Shown here: piece after piece, positions 55,501 to 57,824 of the stretch
Layout of the letters: each line of letters begins with the position of its first letter
Position numbering within the stretch: position 1 is the stretch's first letter
Assembly: GCF_958450345.1 (NCBI RefSeq)
Contig: NC_088780.1
Coordinates: 163,166,726-163,230,725 of the forward strand
Origin: Calliphora vicina
Lineage: Eukaryota > Arthropoda > Insecta > Diptera > Calliphoridae
Length of the DNA stretch: 64,000 nucleotides
Direction: 5' to 3'
Position numbers and translations under genes: made by a program
The notes under the pieces: model-generated
Seen by the model: the letters and a program-made list of their open reading frames with translations, nothing else
The model's database searches: none
What the model was told of the DNA's origin: nothing

Positions 55501-55525
55501 GAAACGACGTGTTAAATTATTCTAA
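7595..55525 (+). CDS. Unc-115a: UNC-115 / actin-binding LIM protein (abLIM), full spliced gene model
   Basis: This is the fly abLIM/UNC-115 homologue, a cytoskeletal adaptor that binds F-actin and is known in worms and flies for axon guidance and growth-cone or muscle cytoskeleton roles. Coding exons: 7595-7598, 39023-39333, 44144-44824, 45298-45354, 45594-46117, 46176-46349, 46876-47015, then either 47465-47553 or 50842-50948, then 54553-54619, 54718-54959 and 55412-55525. Phases match at every junction, giving 800 or 806 residues. LIM1 (C8,C11,H28,C31,C34,C37,C55,D58), LIM2 (67-118), LIM3 (181-231) and LIM4 (240-292) are complete. A Q run and SP-rich linker lie at 119-180, the conserved abLIM middle (SPG..LREYG, SRIYTYSYLT, LQREAKELEKLNSG) at about 352-583, and a villin headpiece at about 736-800 ending KRRVKLF. 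D. melanogaster has paralogues Unc-115a and Unc-115b; which one this corresponds to is not settled. Confidence 0.9.
9635..9800 (+). repeat. dispersed repeat, family copy 1
   Basis: The segment 'gtatgttgaaatcagctttccgtagctgattc ... tcaatatatccggtatagaaccgg ... aaatggctgagatt.aa.ggaaaaa' matches, in reverse orientation and with divergence, the segment around 52970-53090. The class is unknown. Many TGAATTCA or GAATTAATTC phrases surround it (9260-10030). Confidence 0.5.
10406..10937. mobile_element. non-autonomous hAT-type element, 532 bp
   Basis: The ends are TAGAGTTGTC at 10406 and GACAACTCTA ending at 10937, flanked by perfect 8-bp duplications GTCAGAAG (10398-10405 and 10938-10945). Inside, AACCGGTTTT and TTCGAATAATTCG phrases recur at both ends as imperfect subterminal repeats. 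The small ORFs on both strands (10359-10541 and 10411-10629) are products of this palindromic composition. Confidence 0.85.
12649..13257 (-). pseudogene. mariner transposase fragment, copy A
   Basis: Minus-strand frames carry mariner landmarks in order from 13257 down: YVKPDQPTESRSMPNIH, AKVMLCFW, GPIYYEVLKSGQTITGNMYR, then after a frame change YEKSVWEALLHSLYRPDLAPSDYYLFR and SKDEQFFWRGI. The PDLAPSDYYLF block holds the third catalytic Asp of the DD34D family. The second Asp (normally WWD) reads WLK, so this copy is catalytically dead as well as frameshifted. The N-terminal half and the TIRs are missing. Confidence 0.85.
14190..14730 (-). pseudogene. Tc1-like transposase fragment, copy 1
   Basis: Minus-strand frames near 14589-14813 read WPRQKWNSFLL and YNLRGSEWRIFVRRSKG, matching the first-Asp region (normally ..W..VLFSDES.Y.L.GSDGR..VRR) of Tc1-like transposases with the acidic motif destroyed. 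The DNA continues to about 14190 with phrases shared with the copies at 33220 and 48300 ('agcttccttcgtggtataattttgagtccg', 'gcgtatggata'). It is heavily decayed. Confidence 0.7.
14735..15735 (+). pseudogene. mariner transposase fragment, copy B, interrupted
   Basis: On the plus strand, 14770-14985 reads about HRIVTCDEQLI, NPKRKRSYV, LGQPAEAKPKPHGAKVMLCI, GPLSSIM. The C-terminal end resumes at about 15530-15720 as LPHPLYSPDPAPSDYYMF, FTSEQSNRYWFDSFLASEDEQ. Stops and frameshifts are present. The two halves are separated by unassigned DNA and a 277-bp MITE (15129-15405). It starts directly after the Tc1-like fragment. Confidence 0.75.
15129..15405. mobile_element. 277-bp MITE with 21-bp TIRs and 7-bp TSD
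   Basis: CACAAAGTATACAGAGATGT at the left is mirrored by the complement of CACAAAGTATACAGAGGCGT at the right (21 bp, two mismatches). CTTCGGT is directly repeated on both sides (15122-15128 and 15406-15412). There is no coding capacity. A related, inverted and partial copy lies at 37917-38045. The superfamily is undetermined; 7-bp duplications occur in some P-like elements. Confidence 0.8.
15840..16340 (+). repeat. unclassified dispersed repeat R, copy 1
   Basis: Contains 'tgttcctattacatgtggctt', 'ttataactccgaaac' and 'gagttatcataaatta'. All of these recur in reverse orientation at 25590-26642, where a solo LTR splits the copy. In both places decayed mariner sequence is adjacent. No ORF. Confidence 0.7.
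16405..16437. mobile_element. relic terminal inverted repeat of a Tc1-like element
   Basis: 'aagtatctctggtattgtcactcactg' followed by TA resembles the TIRs at 34118-34143 and 34556-34585. It is an end without its partner. Confidence 0.5.
18840..19780 (-). pseudogene. mariner transposase fragment, copy C, with internal insertion
   Basis: From 19745 down the minus frames read MRDVLLYFINLKK (N-terminal HTH region), CDRWFVRYRSG, SEESLKTKNW, then after a 312-bp insertion (19116-19427) FERYKENDFW, RSVRDRMSGQPAESTPEPNIHGAKVILRI and about QTITGNL. The C-terminal third is missing. It is frameshifted throughout. Confidence 0.85.
19116..19427. mobile_element. 312-bp insertion in mariner copy C, 8-bp direct repeats
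   Basis: Comparison with other mariner copies shows that 19116-19427 is foreign. It is flanked by TCATTTCG at 19108-19115 and 19428-19435, consistent with an 8-bp target duplication. It is less AT-rich than its surroundings. Clear terminal inverted repeats are not visible (the ends read CAGTCGTAAT and TTTTCAAC). The plus frame 19066-19323 spans the junction and is probably not a gene. Confidence 0.6.
22255..22872 (-). mobile_element. solo LTR of a gypsy-type retrotransposon, copy 1
   Basis: The 618-bp segment starts TGTTACG and ends CGTAACA, has 4-bp duplications ATAT on both sides (22251-22254 and 22873-22876), and is the reverse complement of the solo LTR at 25818-26433. It contains the complement of a TATA-like TTATAAATAG and of an AATAAA signal. 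No internal retroelement genes adjoin it. Confidence 0.85.
23870..24070. repeat. cluster of CATAATATG palindromic motifs
   Basis: Within 200 bp, CCATAATATGG, ACCATATTATG, CCATAATATGA and TCATAATATGA recur at least five times in both orientations. The block has no ORF and no recognised TIR. It may be a decayed foldback. Confidence 0.5.
25087..25213. mobile_element. 127-bp palindromic MITE (CAGCCCAATTATG family), copy 1
   Basis: Starts CAGCCCAATTATGAATAAAA and ends with a diverged complement. It has the same 127-bp length as the copy at 56851-56977. The interior 'ggaaaaatgggaaaagggaaaaaactcccgggg' is also near-palindromic. The 63-codon frame at 25145 lies partly in it and is not a gene. Confidence 0.75.
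25590..26642 (-). repeat. dispersed repeat R, copy 2, split by a solo LTR
   Basis: Reverse complement of 15840-16340. The two halves, 25590-25817 and 26434-26642, join perfectly around the ATAT target of the LTR ('gcaatat ... ataaacggtt' in the other orientation), which documents the nesting order. Confidence 0.75.
25818..26433 (+). mobile_element. solo LTR of a gypsy-type retrotransposon, copy 2
   Basis: 616 bp, TGTTACG to CGTAACA, with 4-bp duplications ATAT (25814-25817 and 26434-26437). A TATA-like TTATAAATAG lies near 26119 and an AATAAA near 26321, giving a plausible U3-R-U5 order on the plus strand. The ATAT target preference fits the 17.6/297/Tom-like gypsy lineage; that assignment is an inference. 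Confidence 0.85.
26645..27370 (-). pseudogene. mariner transposase fragment, copy D, with 5' TIR
   Basis: From 27370 down: a TIR-like 'attgggtatatgacttaaaaatacgggattt' (minus sense), then MREVLLYFINSKKKST, ERCFVRFRSG, RPGQPKKFEDQELEA, LNKSLQNHAQATISRPLQAAG, QGNWVPYELKPR, RRFCMSEMILERYKRKSFL, WKMDPL, RSYVKPGQPAESIPKPN and GPIY. It is the best-preserved N-terminal half in the window, still with frameshifts. The C-terminal third is missing where repeat R begins. Confidence 0.88.
27558..27830. repeat. rearranged CAGCCCAATTATG MITE with tandemly duplicated flank
   Basis: A shortened copy (27558-27648) is followed by a ~42-bp flank 'ataactttttaaattt.ccaaagg', then the right half of a second copy (to about 27783), then the same flank again (27784-27828). 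A local duplication of MITE plus flank has occurred. The ORFs called on both strands here are translations of the palindrome. Confidence 0.7.
28795..30457 (+). mobile_element. Tc1-like foldback element, ~0.7-kb inverted arms
   Basis: The ends are CAGTGGTGGTCAAAACATAT and its complement, flanked by TA (28793-28794 and 30458-30459). Arms 28795-29511 and about 29740-30457 are near-identical reverse complements; the loop is about 229 bp. On the plus strand the loop and right arm encode a decayed DD34E transposase: YLNWPENKWTTVLFSDESEF (first Asp), GGCNVMVWG, about VIQHDNDPKHS (second Asp, in another frame), then MEWPPQLPDLNPIENIWE (Glu). The left arm is an inverted copy of the C-terminal part. 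The N-terminal DNA-binding part is absent. Confidence 0.88.
30765..31545 (-). pseudogene. mariner transposase fragment, copy E, with 5' TIR
   Basis: From 31545 down: a TIR-like 'agggatgtccgacttaaaaatgcgggattt' (minus sense), CDRWFVRFRSGNFDKDI, GQPKKFVDQEFEALLL, QQEFEKSL, then about NPKRK. A 143-bp insertion (30847-30989) intervenes, then 30765-30835 encodes about VKSGQPAESSPKPNIDG. It is truncated after that. Confidence 0.8.
30847..30989. mobile_element. 143-bp MITE inside mariner copy E
   Basis: GCACTGCTACACGTTCAATA at the left is matched by the complement of GCACTGATACACATTCAATA at the right (27-bp TIR, few mismatches, reading on into TATATTG). It interrupts the mariner codons between the VK.GQPAES and NPKRK blocks. 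The target duplication is not clear. An internal repeat of 'gctacacgttcaata' occurs near 30922. Confidence 0.65.
33220..34143 (-). pseudogene. Tc1-like element, copy 2, transposase pseudogene
   Basis: The TIR-like end 'aaagtttccattgttttgtcaagcactg' plus TA marks 34118-34145. From 33790 down the minus strand reads MTKVKICEDLKNKII (N-terminal HTH start) with internal stops. From about 33490 it reads LNWSIQKWNTVLFSDESKYSLRGSDG, RRPKGKRLDPKYTNKTVKFG, NIMVWGCFSGQGVGPI. The first Asp motif FSDES is intact. The C-terminal Glu region is not seen. Confidence 0.82.
34214..34585. mobile_element. internally deleted Tc1-like derivative (~370 bp)
   Basis: Begins TA-CAGTGGATAGAAACATTTCC and ends 'aaaagtttccatggtattgtcactcactg', inverted-repeat ends of the same family as copy 2. 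The interior keeps short phrases of the parent ('tcttgctattaaattat'). The TA is not immediately adjacent at the right end. Confidence 0.65.
35520..35967. mobile_element. 448-bp MITE, GGGTGTTTTTTTAAGCC ends (rosa-type mariner-like)
   Basis: Exact 17-bp terminal inverted repeats GGGTGTTTTTTTAAGCC at 35520-35536 and the complement at 35951-35967. The terminus resembles those of rosa-type mariner elements from memory. Minus-strand interior phrases such as VSTDENIAAV also recall transposase DNA-binding regions, so it may be an internal-deletion derivative. The 99-codon plus frame is not thought to be a gene. Flanking TA is not convincing. Confidence 0.65.
36552..37915 (+). pseudogene. mariner transposase fragment, copy F, split by a LINE fragment
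   Basis: 36552-36600 is the TIR ('ttggatgtatgacttaaaaattggggattt'). The plus strand then reads about MKIVVKLNKSLQKSSRI, KLGTIQIEAERP, MLERYKTKK, WMHYDNLKHKRSYVKPGQPA, PKPNIH. The frame is broken at 36881 and resumes at 37848 with 'agtgctctgtatttgg' (about LCIW) and KGYLL.AAEIW. The region between is foreign: 36881-36950 unassigned, and a LINE fragment. Confidence 0.8.
36965..37847 (-). mobile_element. LINE 3' fragment with RNase H and CCHC-type domains (I-like)
   Basis: On the minus strand an RNase H domain is readable in order: LQAEVTAIKRASNWLR (Glu), ICIYTDSKAAV (Asp), ITLIWAPGHDGNQ (His) and ISDELAKRG (Asp). The C-terminal YCRSCHNKEEEETVSHQFCQCPAL finger typical of non-LTR ORF2 follows. 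A terminal RNase H points to the I/LOA/R1-like group. Direct repeats AGTGCTCTGTATTT (36951-36964 and 37848-37861) are a 14-bp target duplication. The tail reads CCTAACCT rather than poly-A. It is 5'-truncated and frameshifted. Confidence 0.82.
37917..38045. repeat. partial copy of the 277-bp CACAAAGTATAC MITE
   Basis: 'cacaaattatacagaggtgtcacgagacagaaaat' and the following 'gtgcccttttcattgttttgtttatttgtttg' are the reverse complement of 15270-15405. The second TIR is missing. Confidence 0.7.
39023..39333 (+). CDS. Unc-115a: Unc-115 coding exon 2: LIM1 and LIM2
   Basis: Acceptor AG at 39021-39022, donor GTAAGA at 39334; enters in phase 1 and leaves in phase 0. It encodes residues 2-105: YCAKC..C with H28/C31, C34/C37 and C55/D58 as LIM1, and C67/C70, H87/C90, C93/C96 as most of LIM2, whose last zinc ligands (C115, C118) come from exon 3. 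Reading past 39333 gives intron translation and should be ignored. Confidence 0.95.
40230..40564. mobile_element. non-autonomous hAT-type element, 335 bp
   Basis: Ends TAGGGTATTC and GAATACCCTA with perfect 8-bp duplications ATAGATAC (40222-40229 and 40565-40572). Repeated TTAATCGG and GGTTAACCGA phrases fill both sides. Immediately downstream at 40573 a second TAGGGTATTCGAATTATTCG end begins, with TTCGAATAATTCG content to about 40690, apparently an incomplete relative inserted next to it. Confidence 0.85.
40860..41495 (-). pseudogene. mariner transposase fragment, copy G, with 5' TIR
   Basis: Minus strand from 41495: TIR-like 'attgggtctatgacttaaaaatgagagattt', then broken frames with about ERFVRFRSG, KDRPGQPKKF, ELEVLLHEDCCKTQQEIAKLL, KHGNWVPYE, CDGKWIYYDNPMCKRSYVKPGQPAES. 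Ends where the catalytic core should continue. Frameshifted. Confidence 0.82.
41685..41800. repeat. three-unit minisatellite, ~39 bp
   Basis: Three diverged units of 'aactcatt..ggagttttattttt' (starting near 41687, 41725 and 41765) follow one another. No coding frame. Confidence 0.65.
43145..43262 (+). repeat. dispersed repeat, also present at 46680-46800
   Basis: 'ttcaaaactcaaac.ctg..acat..tct..a...aaattttattaaaatcagactatccctt' matches 46700-46790 ('caaaacttaaactctgacc ... aatttaattaaaatcggactatcc'). Same orientation; both copies lie in introns of this gene. Class unknown. Confidence 0.55.
43314..43522. mobile_element. 209-bp palindromic MITE (TTAATCGGGGTTGTCATAG ends), copy 1
   Basis: The left arm (GTTGTCATAGAATCCAATCA, CGGAATCGGTTTTGAAAACG) is mirrored by the right arm with few mismatches for about 50 bp, out to TTAWTCGGG at both ends. 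A second, more diverged copy is in intron 10 at about 55018-55230. Confidence 0.78.
44144..44824 (+). CDS. Unc-115a: Unc-115 coding exon 3: LIM3 and LIM4
   Basis: Acceptor TTGCAG at 44138-44143, donor GTGAGT at 44825, phase 0 on both sides; residues 106-332. VTNTGKEVLCENC completes LIM2. A seven-Q run and TPVAESPTRATAHQQ linker follow. LIM3 uses C181, C184, H202, C205, C208, C211, C228, C231; LIM4 uses C240, C243, H261, C264, C267, C270, H289, C292. The exon ends in a G/S/N-rich segment. Frames called on the other strand here are shadows. Confidence 0.95.
45298..45354 (+). CDS. Unc-115a: Unc-115 coding exon 4 (19 codons)
   Basis: Acceptor TTTACAG ending at 45297, donor GTTTGT at 45355, phase 0/0. 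Encodes YIRSRTPSFNGSVYSSSRK (residues 333-351). Because it is 57 nt and phase-neutral, it could be skipped without a frameshift. Confidence 0.85.
45594..46117 (+). CDS. Unc-115a: Unc-115 coding exon 5: central abLIM region
   Basis: Acceptor TTTTACAG ending at 45593, donor GTAAGT at 46118, leaving in phase 2. It encodes VSPGLILREYGRHGGEDISR and IYTYSYLTDAP, the conserved abLIM/dematin-like middle segment, then S/P/R-rich likely disordered sequence (SRPPSRPSSRTRSA) and an acidic SDDEEETEK end. It contains many SP sites that could be phosphorylated. Confidence 0.93.
46176..46349 (+). CDS. Unc-115a: Unc-115 coding exon 6
   Basis: Follows a 58-bp intron with an uninterrupted T-run. Acceptor TTTTTTTAG ending at 46175, donor GTAAAT at 46350, phase 2 in and phase 2 out. 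Encodes RLQREAKELEKLNSG, IAKDLKETAKYRKWKQQ and NLDPRNASRTPSASKEP, a block strongly conserved in abLIM proteins and probably helical. Confidence 0.93.
46876..47015 (+). CDS. Unc-115a: Unc-115 coding exon 7
   Basis: Acceptor GCTTTAG ending at 46875, donor GTAAGC at 47016, phase 2 in and phase 1 out. Encodes RYESPIGASPSRHLDHQKPF and YEDEIFDRSTSYRGSLGKSL. It ends AAC-G, so the next exon must enter in phase 1; both alternative exons 8a and 8b do. Confidence 0.9.
47465..47553 (+). CDS. Unc-115a: Unc-115 alternative exon 8a (PKPGYG module)
   Basis: Acceptor ACACAG ending at 47464, donor GTAAGT at 47554; 89 nt, enters in phase 1, leaves in phase 0. Encodes AIHSYRAPPKPGYGFKTSTL and PPYIRNGYSS (residues 631-660). 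Shares the PKPGYG core, phases and position with exon 8b. Skipping exons 8a and 8b together, or joining 8a to 8b, both produce stops. Confidence 0.85.
47946..47969 (+). CDS. possible 24-nt microexon (INSDGEVM)
   Basis: A fair acceptor (AATTTACAG ending at 47945) is followed by ATT AAC AGC GAT GGC GAA GTT ATG, higher in GC than its surroundings and in frame after exon 8a (phase 0). The only donors are weak (GTTATT at 47970 or GTTATG at 47964). Read-through meets TGA at 47997. It may be a regulated microexon or chance. Confidence 0.22.
48290..49085 (-). pseudogene. Tc1-like transposase fragment, copy 3
   Basis: Minus strand: about HLNWSRQKCYTVLFSYESKY (Asp of FSDES replaced by Tyr), preceded upstream (48900-49080) by diverged HTH-region sequence. 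It shares 'agcttccttcgtggtataattttgagtccg' with copy 1 and 'gcatatggatacatatcatcgttt' with copy 2. It lies in the intron between exons 8a and 8b. Confidence 0.75.
49270..49384. repeat. 115-bp imperfect hairpin between exons 8a and 8b
   Basis: TTATCGAGGTTGGCGTAAAC..CTTACG (from 49270) pairs with the segment ending at 49384 (CGTAAGACGTTTAAGCCAGC..GATAA), and an inner GATTAAAGA pairs with TCTTTAATC. A 14-nt bulge is on the 5' side and the loop is about 16 nt. It is unusually GC-rich for this intron. It could be a MITE, an RNA structure or, less likely, a small-RNA hairpin. Confidence 0.6.
50842..50948 (+). CDS. Unc-115a: Unc-115 alternative exon 8b (PKPGYG module)
   Basis: Acceptor CGTTTTGTAG ending at 50841, donor GTAAGC at 50949; 107 nt, enters in phase 1, leaves in phase 0. 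Joined to exon 7 it encodes VVSSLRHVPKPGYGLAPRSH and TFSSTTSAGAIMHGVT (residues 631-666). The codons are GC-richer than the surrounding intron, and upstream frame translation (from 50523) is intronic. It looks like a diverged duplicate of 8a, used instead of it. Confidence 0.85.
51529..51667. repeat. 139-bp long inverted repeat in the intron after exon 8b
   Basis: CCATAGGTCTAAAATCAAAT...TTATCCAA is mirrored by TTGGATAAAAGACG...GACCTATGG, with about 50-bp arms and a ~40-bp loop. Similarity extends a little outward (TTTCCTC / GAGGAAA). No ORF. Probably a MITE. Confidence 0.75.
52020..52135. repeat. GC-richer segment, probable retroelement debris
   Basis: 'gtgacgactgccggttctacgcaccgg ... ctcagcaaccactgctgctacaacaac' stands out in composition from the AT-rich intron and recalls LINE 5' or SINE-like debris ending in CAACAA. 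No domain is readable. Confidence 0.3.
52970..53090 (-). repeat. dispersed repeat, family copy 2 (cf. 9635-9800)
   Basis: 'gaggttgtcgtgctttttccattaaatctcagccattt ... aatagcaatcgaactgggcctata' is the diverged reverse complement of the segment at 9635-9800. Class unknown. Confidence 0.5.
53393..53852. mobile_element. ~460-bp MITE-like element with ATTGC repeats
   Basis: CCACGTAGCAATATTTATTG near the left end is mirrored by the complement of CCACGTAGCAATTTGTATTG at the right. Between 53405 and 53545 the pentamer ATTGC or its complement occurs more than ten times. No target duplication was pinned down. The 65-codon minus frame here is an artefact. Confidence 0.6.
54553..54619 (+). CDS. Unc-115a: Unc-115 coding exon 9
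   Basis: Acceptor AAACAG ending at 54552, donor GTAAGT at 54620, phase 0 in and phase 1 out. Encodes DFSYGGLGDKTHSTDLSCGK SE. It follows either alternative exon in frame. Confidence 0.88.
54718..54959 (+). CDS. Unc-115a: Unc-115 coding exon 10: linker and first half of villin headpiece
   Basis: Acceptor ATTTTAG ending at 54717, donor GTAAGC at 54960, phase 1 in and phase 0 out. The S/G-rich linker leads to IYPYHLLVITNYRLPSDVDR, the N-terminal half of the headpiece domain. The split between the two headpiece halves is exactly at the E|R junction. Confidence 0.93.
55018..55230. mobile_element. palindromic MITE (GTTGTCATAGAATCC family), copy 2, in intron 10
   Basis: GTTGTCATAAAATCCAATCA and CGGAATCGGTTTTGAAAACG match copy 1 at 43314. 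The right arm (GTCGTTTTCAAAATCGATTC) is present but its outermost part has decayed. The 72-codon minus frame here is not a gene. Confidence 0.7.
55412..55525 (+). CDS. Unc-115a: Unc-115 coding exon 11: end of villin headpiece, stop
   Basis: Acceptor CTCTTTTCCAG ending at 55411. Encodes RHLSDVEFEHILQCTRADFY and RFPQWRRNELKRRVKLF, then TAA at 55523-55525. The basic KRR..LF end and the buried F residues are those of the F-actin-binding headpiece subdomain. Confidence 0.95.
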   Translation, partial: RHLSDVEFEHILQCTRADFYRFPQWRRNELKRRVKLF

Positions 55526-56770
55526 ATCAAAACACACACTCACACACAATATAATTGAGAAGTAAAATGAAAAGGTTTTTAGTTTTTTGTAAGCCTAAAA
55601 GCAGTTTTGAAAGCAAAACTGTGTAAATTGATACCAAAACAAACATATATTTTTTCTAAAAACTATTTTTTTGCGTAATTTCTAAAAGCAAAACAAAAAT
55701 AAAAAAACACGTTAAATGTTAAACAGCTTTAGTAAAAAAAAAACTACAACCAAAAAAATAATAACAAATAAAAAATCTAAATCCAAAATATTTAAACACT
55801 ACAATACACCACAAAACAAAGAAAGTAACAAAAAAAATTAAGAAATTTTAATTATAAAAAAAACAATTCCTCACACTTACCACCCACACTTTGAAATCAT
55901 CACGTATGCAGCTAGATTTTTATTTTTTTTAAAATTCAAAATTGAACACTTTAAATTGGCTTAATTTTTTTTCCCTCAAAAAAATTAAATGGTCTTGTTT
56001 AAGTTCCCCAATAAGAATGCAGCCTTTAACCGCCGACTTTTGTAGTAGCAACGCATGGCATTATTAAAAGAAGCTTTTTTCTTTATACATATATATTTTT
56101 ATAAATTAGGATTTTTAAATTTCTACAACTACTACTGCTATTATTATTATTACTACTATTATAAAACTTTATAATTATATCAAGTACTATTCTATATATG
56201 TATAAACAAACATATGGTTTTATTGTCTTCTTCCAGTTAATTAAAATGTTTTTATTTAATTATATTTATACGTCGTCGTATGTCATTTTAAATACTTTTG
56301 TTTTAATTTGTTTACTTCCTAATTTATTAAGATTTTTAATTATGTATTTGTAAAAGTAAAAGTTTTTGGCAAGTTTATTTCCTTAAAAGTCTTCTTTTAC
56401 ACTTTATTTTAATTTTCTATTTAACTTTCTTGTTTATGCAGCTAAACTATTTATTTTTGTTTTTCATATGCAATACAAATTTAGTAATAATAATAATAAT
56501 TAATATTTTTTTCAAGTTACAAAGAAAAACAAATAACTATATAAATGTCAAAAACAAATAAAAAATATTATAAAGAAAAGAAACACTATATATATTTTAT
56601 TTATTTATAAATAATAAAACAAAAAGAATTATAAACTAAAAAAACAAAGATATAAATTATTAAAAAGAAAAGAAATTAATTCTAAATAATAAGCTTATAA
56701 TAGTAATTATATGGAAACAAATTAAAAAAAAATAAATAAATTTCAATTTCAAATGCTGGAAAATAAATAA
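55526..56770 (+). other. probable Unc-115 3' UTR and candidate poly(A) signals
   Basis: Non-coding AT-rich sequence follows the stop. An AATAAA at about 55698-55703 is an early candidate signal, with further AATAAA/ATAAAT clusters near 56605-56620 and 56735-56775. The actual end cannot be decided from sequence alone. No other gene is seen. Confidence 0.5.
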
Positions 56771-56850
56771 AAATATTTGGTTTTATTTTTTGCTAGGTCT
56801 TATAGTGCCTGTTTTTGTATTCAAATTATTTCCATTCAATTTGAATTAAA

Positions 56851-56977
56851 CAGCCCAATTATGAATAAAAAATTCCGCGGGAGTTTGTTCCCCGGGAGTT
56901 TTTTCCCATTGAATTTGAATAGGAAAAATGAGAAAAGGGAAAGAACTGCCGCGGAATTTTTATTCATAATTGGGCTG
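56851..56977. mobile_element. 127-bp palindromic MITE (CAGCCCAATTATG family), copy 2
   Basis: Almost perfect ~29-bp terminal inverted repeats starting CAGCCCAATTATGAATAAAA, with CCGCGG and CCCGGG restriction-like palindromes inside. It has the same total length as 25087-25213. The overlapping 69-codon frame (56777-56986) is an artefact. Confidence 0.82.
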
Positions 56978-57036
56978 ATAATTTAACAATTTTAAACATA
57001 TAAAAATTAAAGTTTAAATAGGGTAGAACTCAAAAA

Positions 57037-57291
57037 TTACTTTTCCAACAATCTCGGCACTGCATTAAACAAATTATAAAAATATTGTATGTAAATAAAG
57101 GATAAATAATAGTAACAGCTTATTAAGATCAACTTGTCTCTCACCAAAGTATTAAATAAAATACCACAAAAACTAATAAAAGTCGTACTAAACCAAGTAA
57201 AAAATGTGGGTATTTTGTTAATGTACAAGTTATTTTCGGTCTCTGGTATTAATTTATGCATGAGCTTTCTAGTGCAGTTTCCAGATGACAT
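57037..57291 (-). CDS. possible 84-residue membrane smORF
   Basis: Unrecognised. It has a true ATG start (57289-57291 on the minus strand) and a TAA stop. A polar N-terminus MSSGNCTRKLMHKLIPETEN precedes two hydrophobic stretches, about residues 29-49 (FFTWFSTTFISFCGILF) and 56-74 (ILISCYYYLSFIYIQYFYNL), and the C-terminus is basic (RLLEK). There is no clear promoter, no homologue comes to mind, and AT-rich DNA readily yields F/Y/I-rich frames, so it may be spurious. Confidence 0.25.
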   Translation of the reverse strand: MSSGNCTRKLMHKLIPETENNLYINKIPTFFTWFSTTFISFCGILFNTLVRDKLILISCYYYLSFIYIQYFYNLFNAVPRLLEK

Positions 57292-57824
57292 ATGCCACTA
57301 GGTAAATTAATAATAAATCAATATTCTTGGGTCAAAACTTAAATTTTGTGATCTTGATATTTGGGATATTATTGTAATCCGCAATCATTGCATATTTTGT
57401 ACAAAGATTTTTTATTTCCTATTTTTATACTAAAAATCATTTAAAACTAAAGGGAATTATTATTACAGTAATCTGTTGACTTTTAAATGAACTCATTGAA
57501 AAATGTGACTTAAATAAAGAGCAGCACATTTTTGGTTTTTGTCTCCAATAAATGAATTTTAGCTATTTTTCAGTGCTGCCACAAGATAATTGTAAATTAC
57601 ACATGGCTGATTCCAAAATTACACATCAGAAGAAAAATTACACAAGCTTTATATCATAATCAGGCATGTGATGATAATCGATCGTTTTCAAAACTGAAAT
57701 CAATCTCAAAATCTCAATTGATTGATTTTAATATTTGTTTCATTCCGTATAATTTTTATTGCAAAAAAACAACAAAATAAACAACTCTCCATTTGCTTAC
57801 CTTAATTAATGTGAACATAAAAAT

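Noticed and set aside
57571..57600. CAGTGCTGCCAC as a possible further hAT terminus
   Set aside because: No matching right end or target duplication was found before the satellite.
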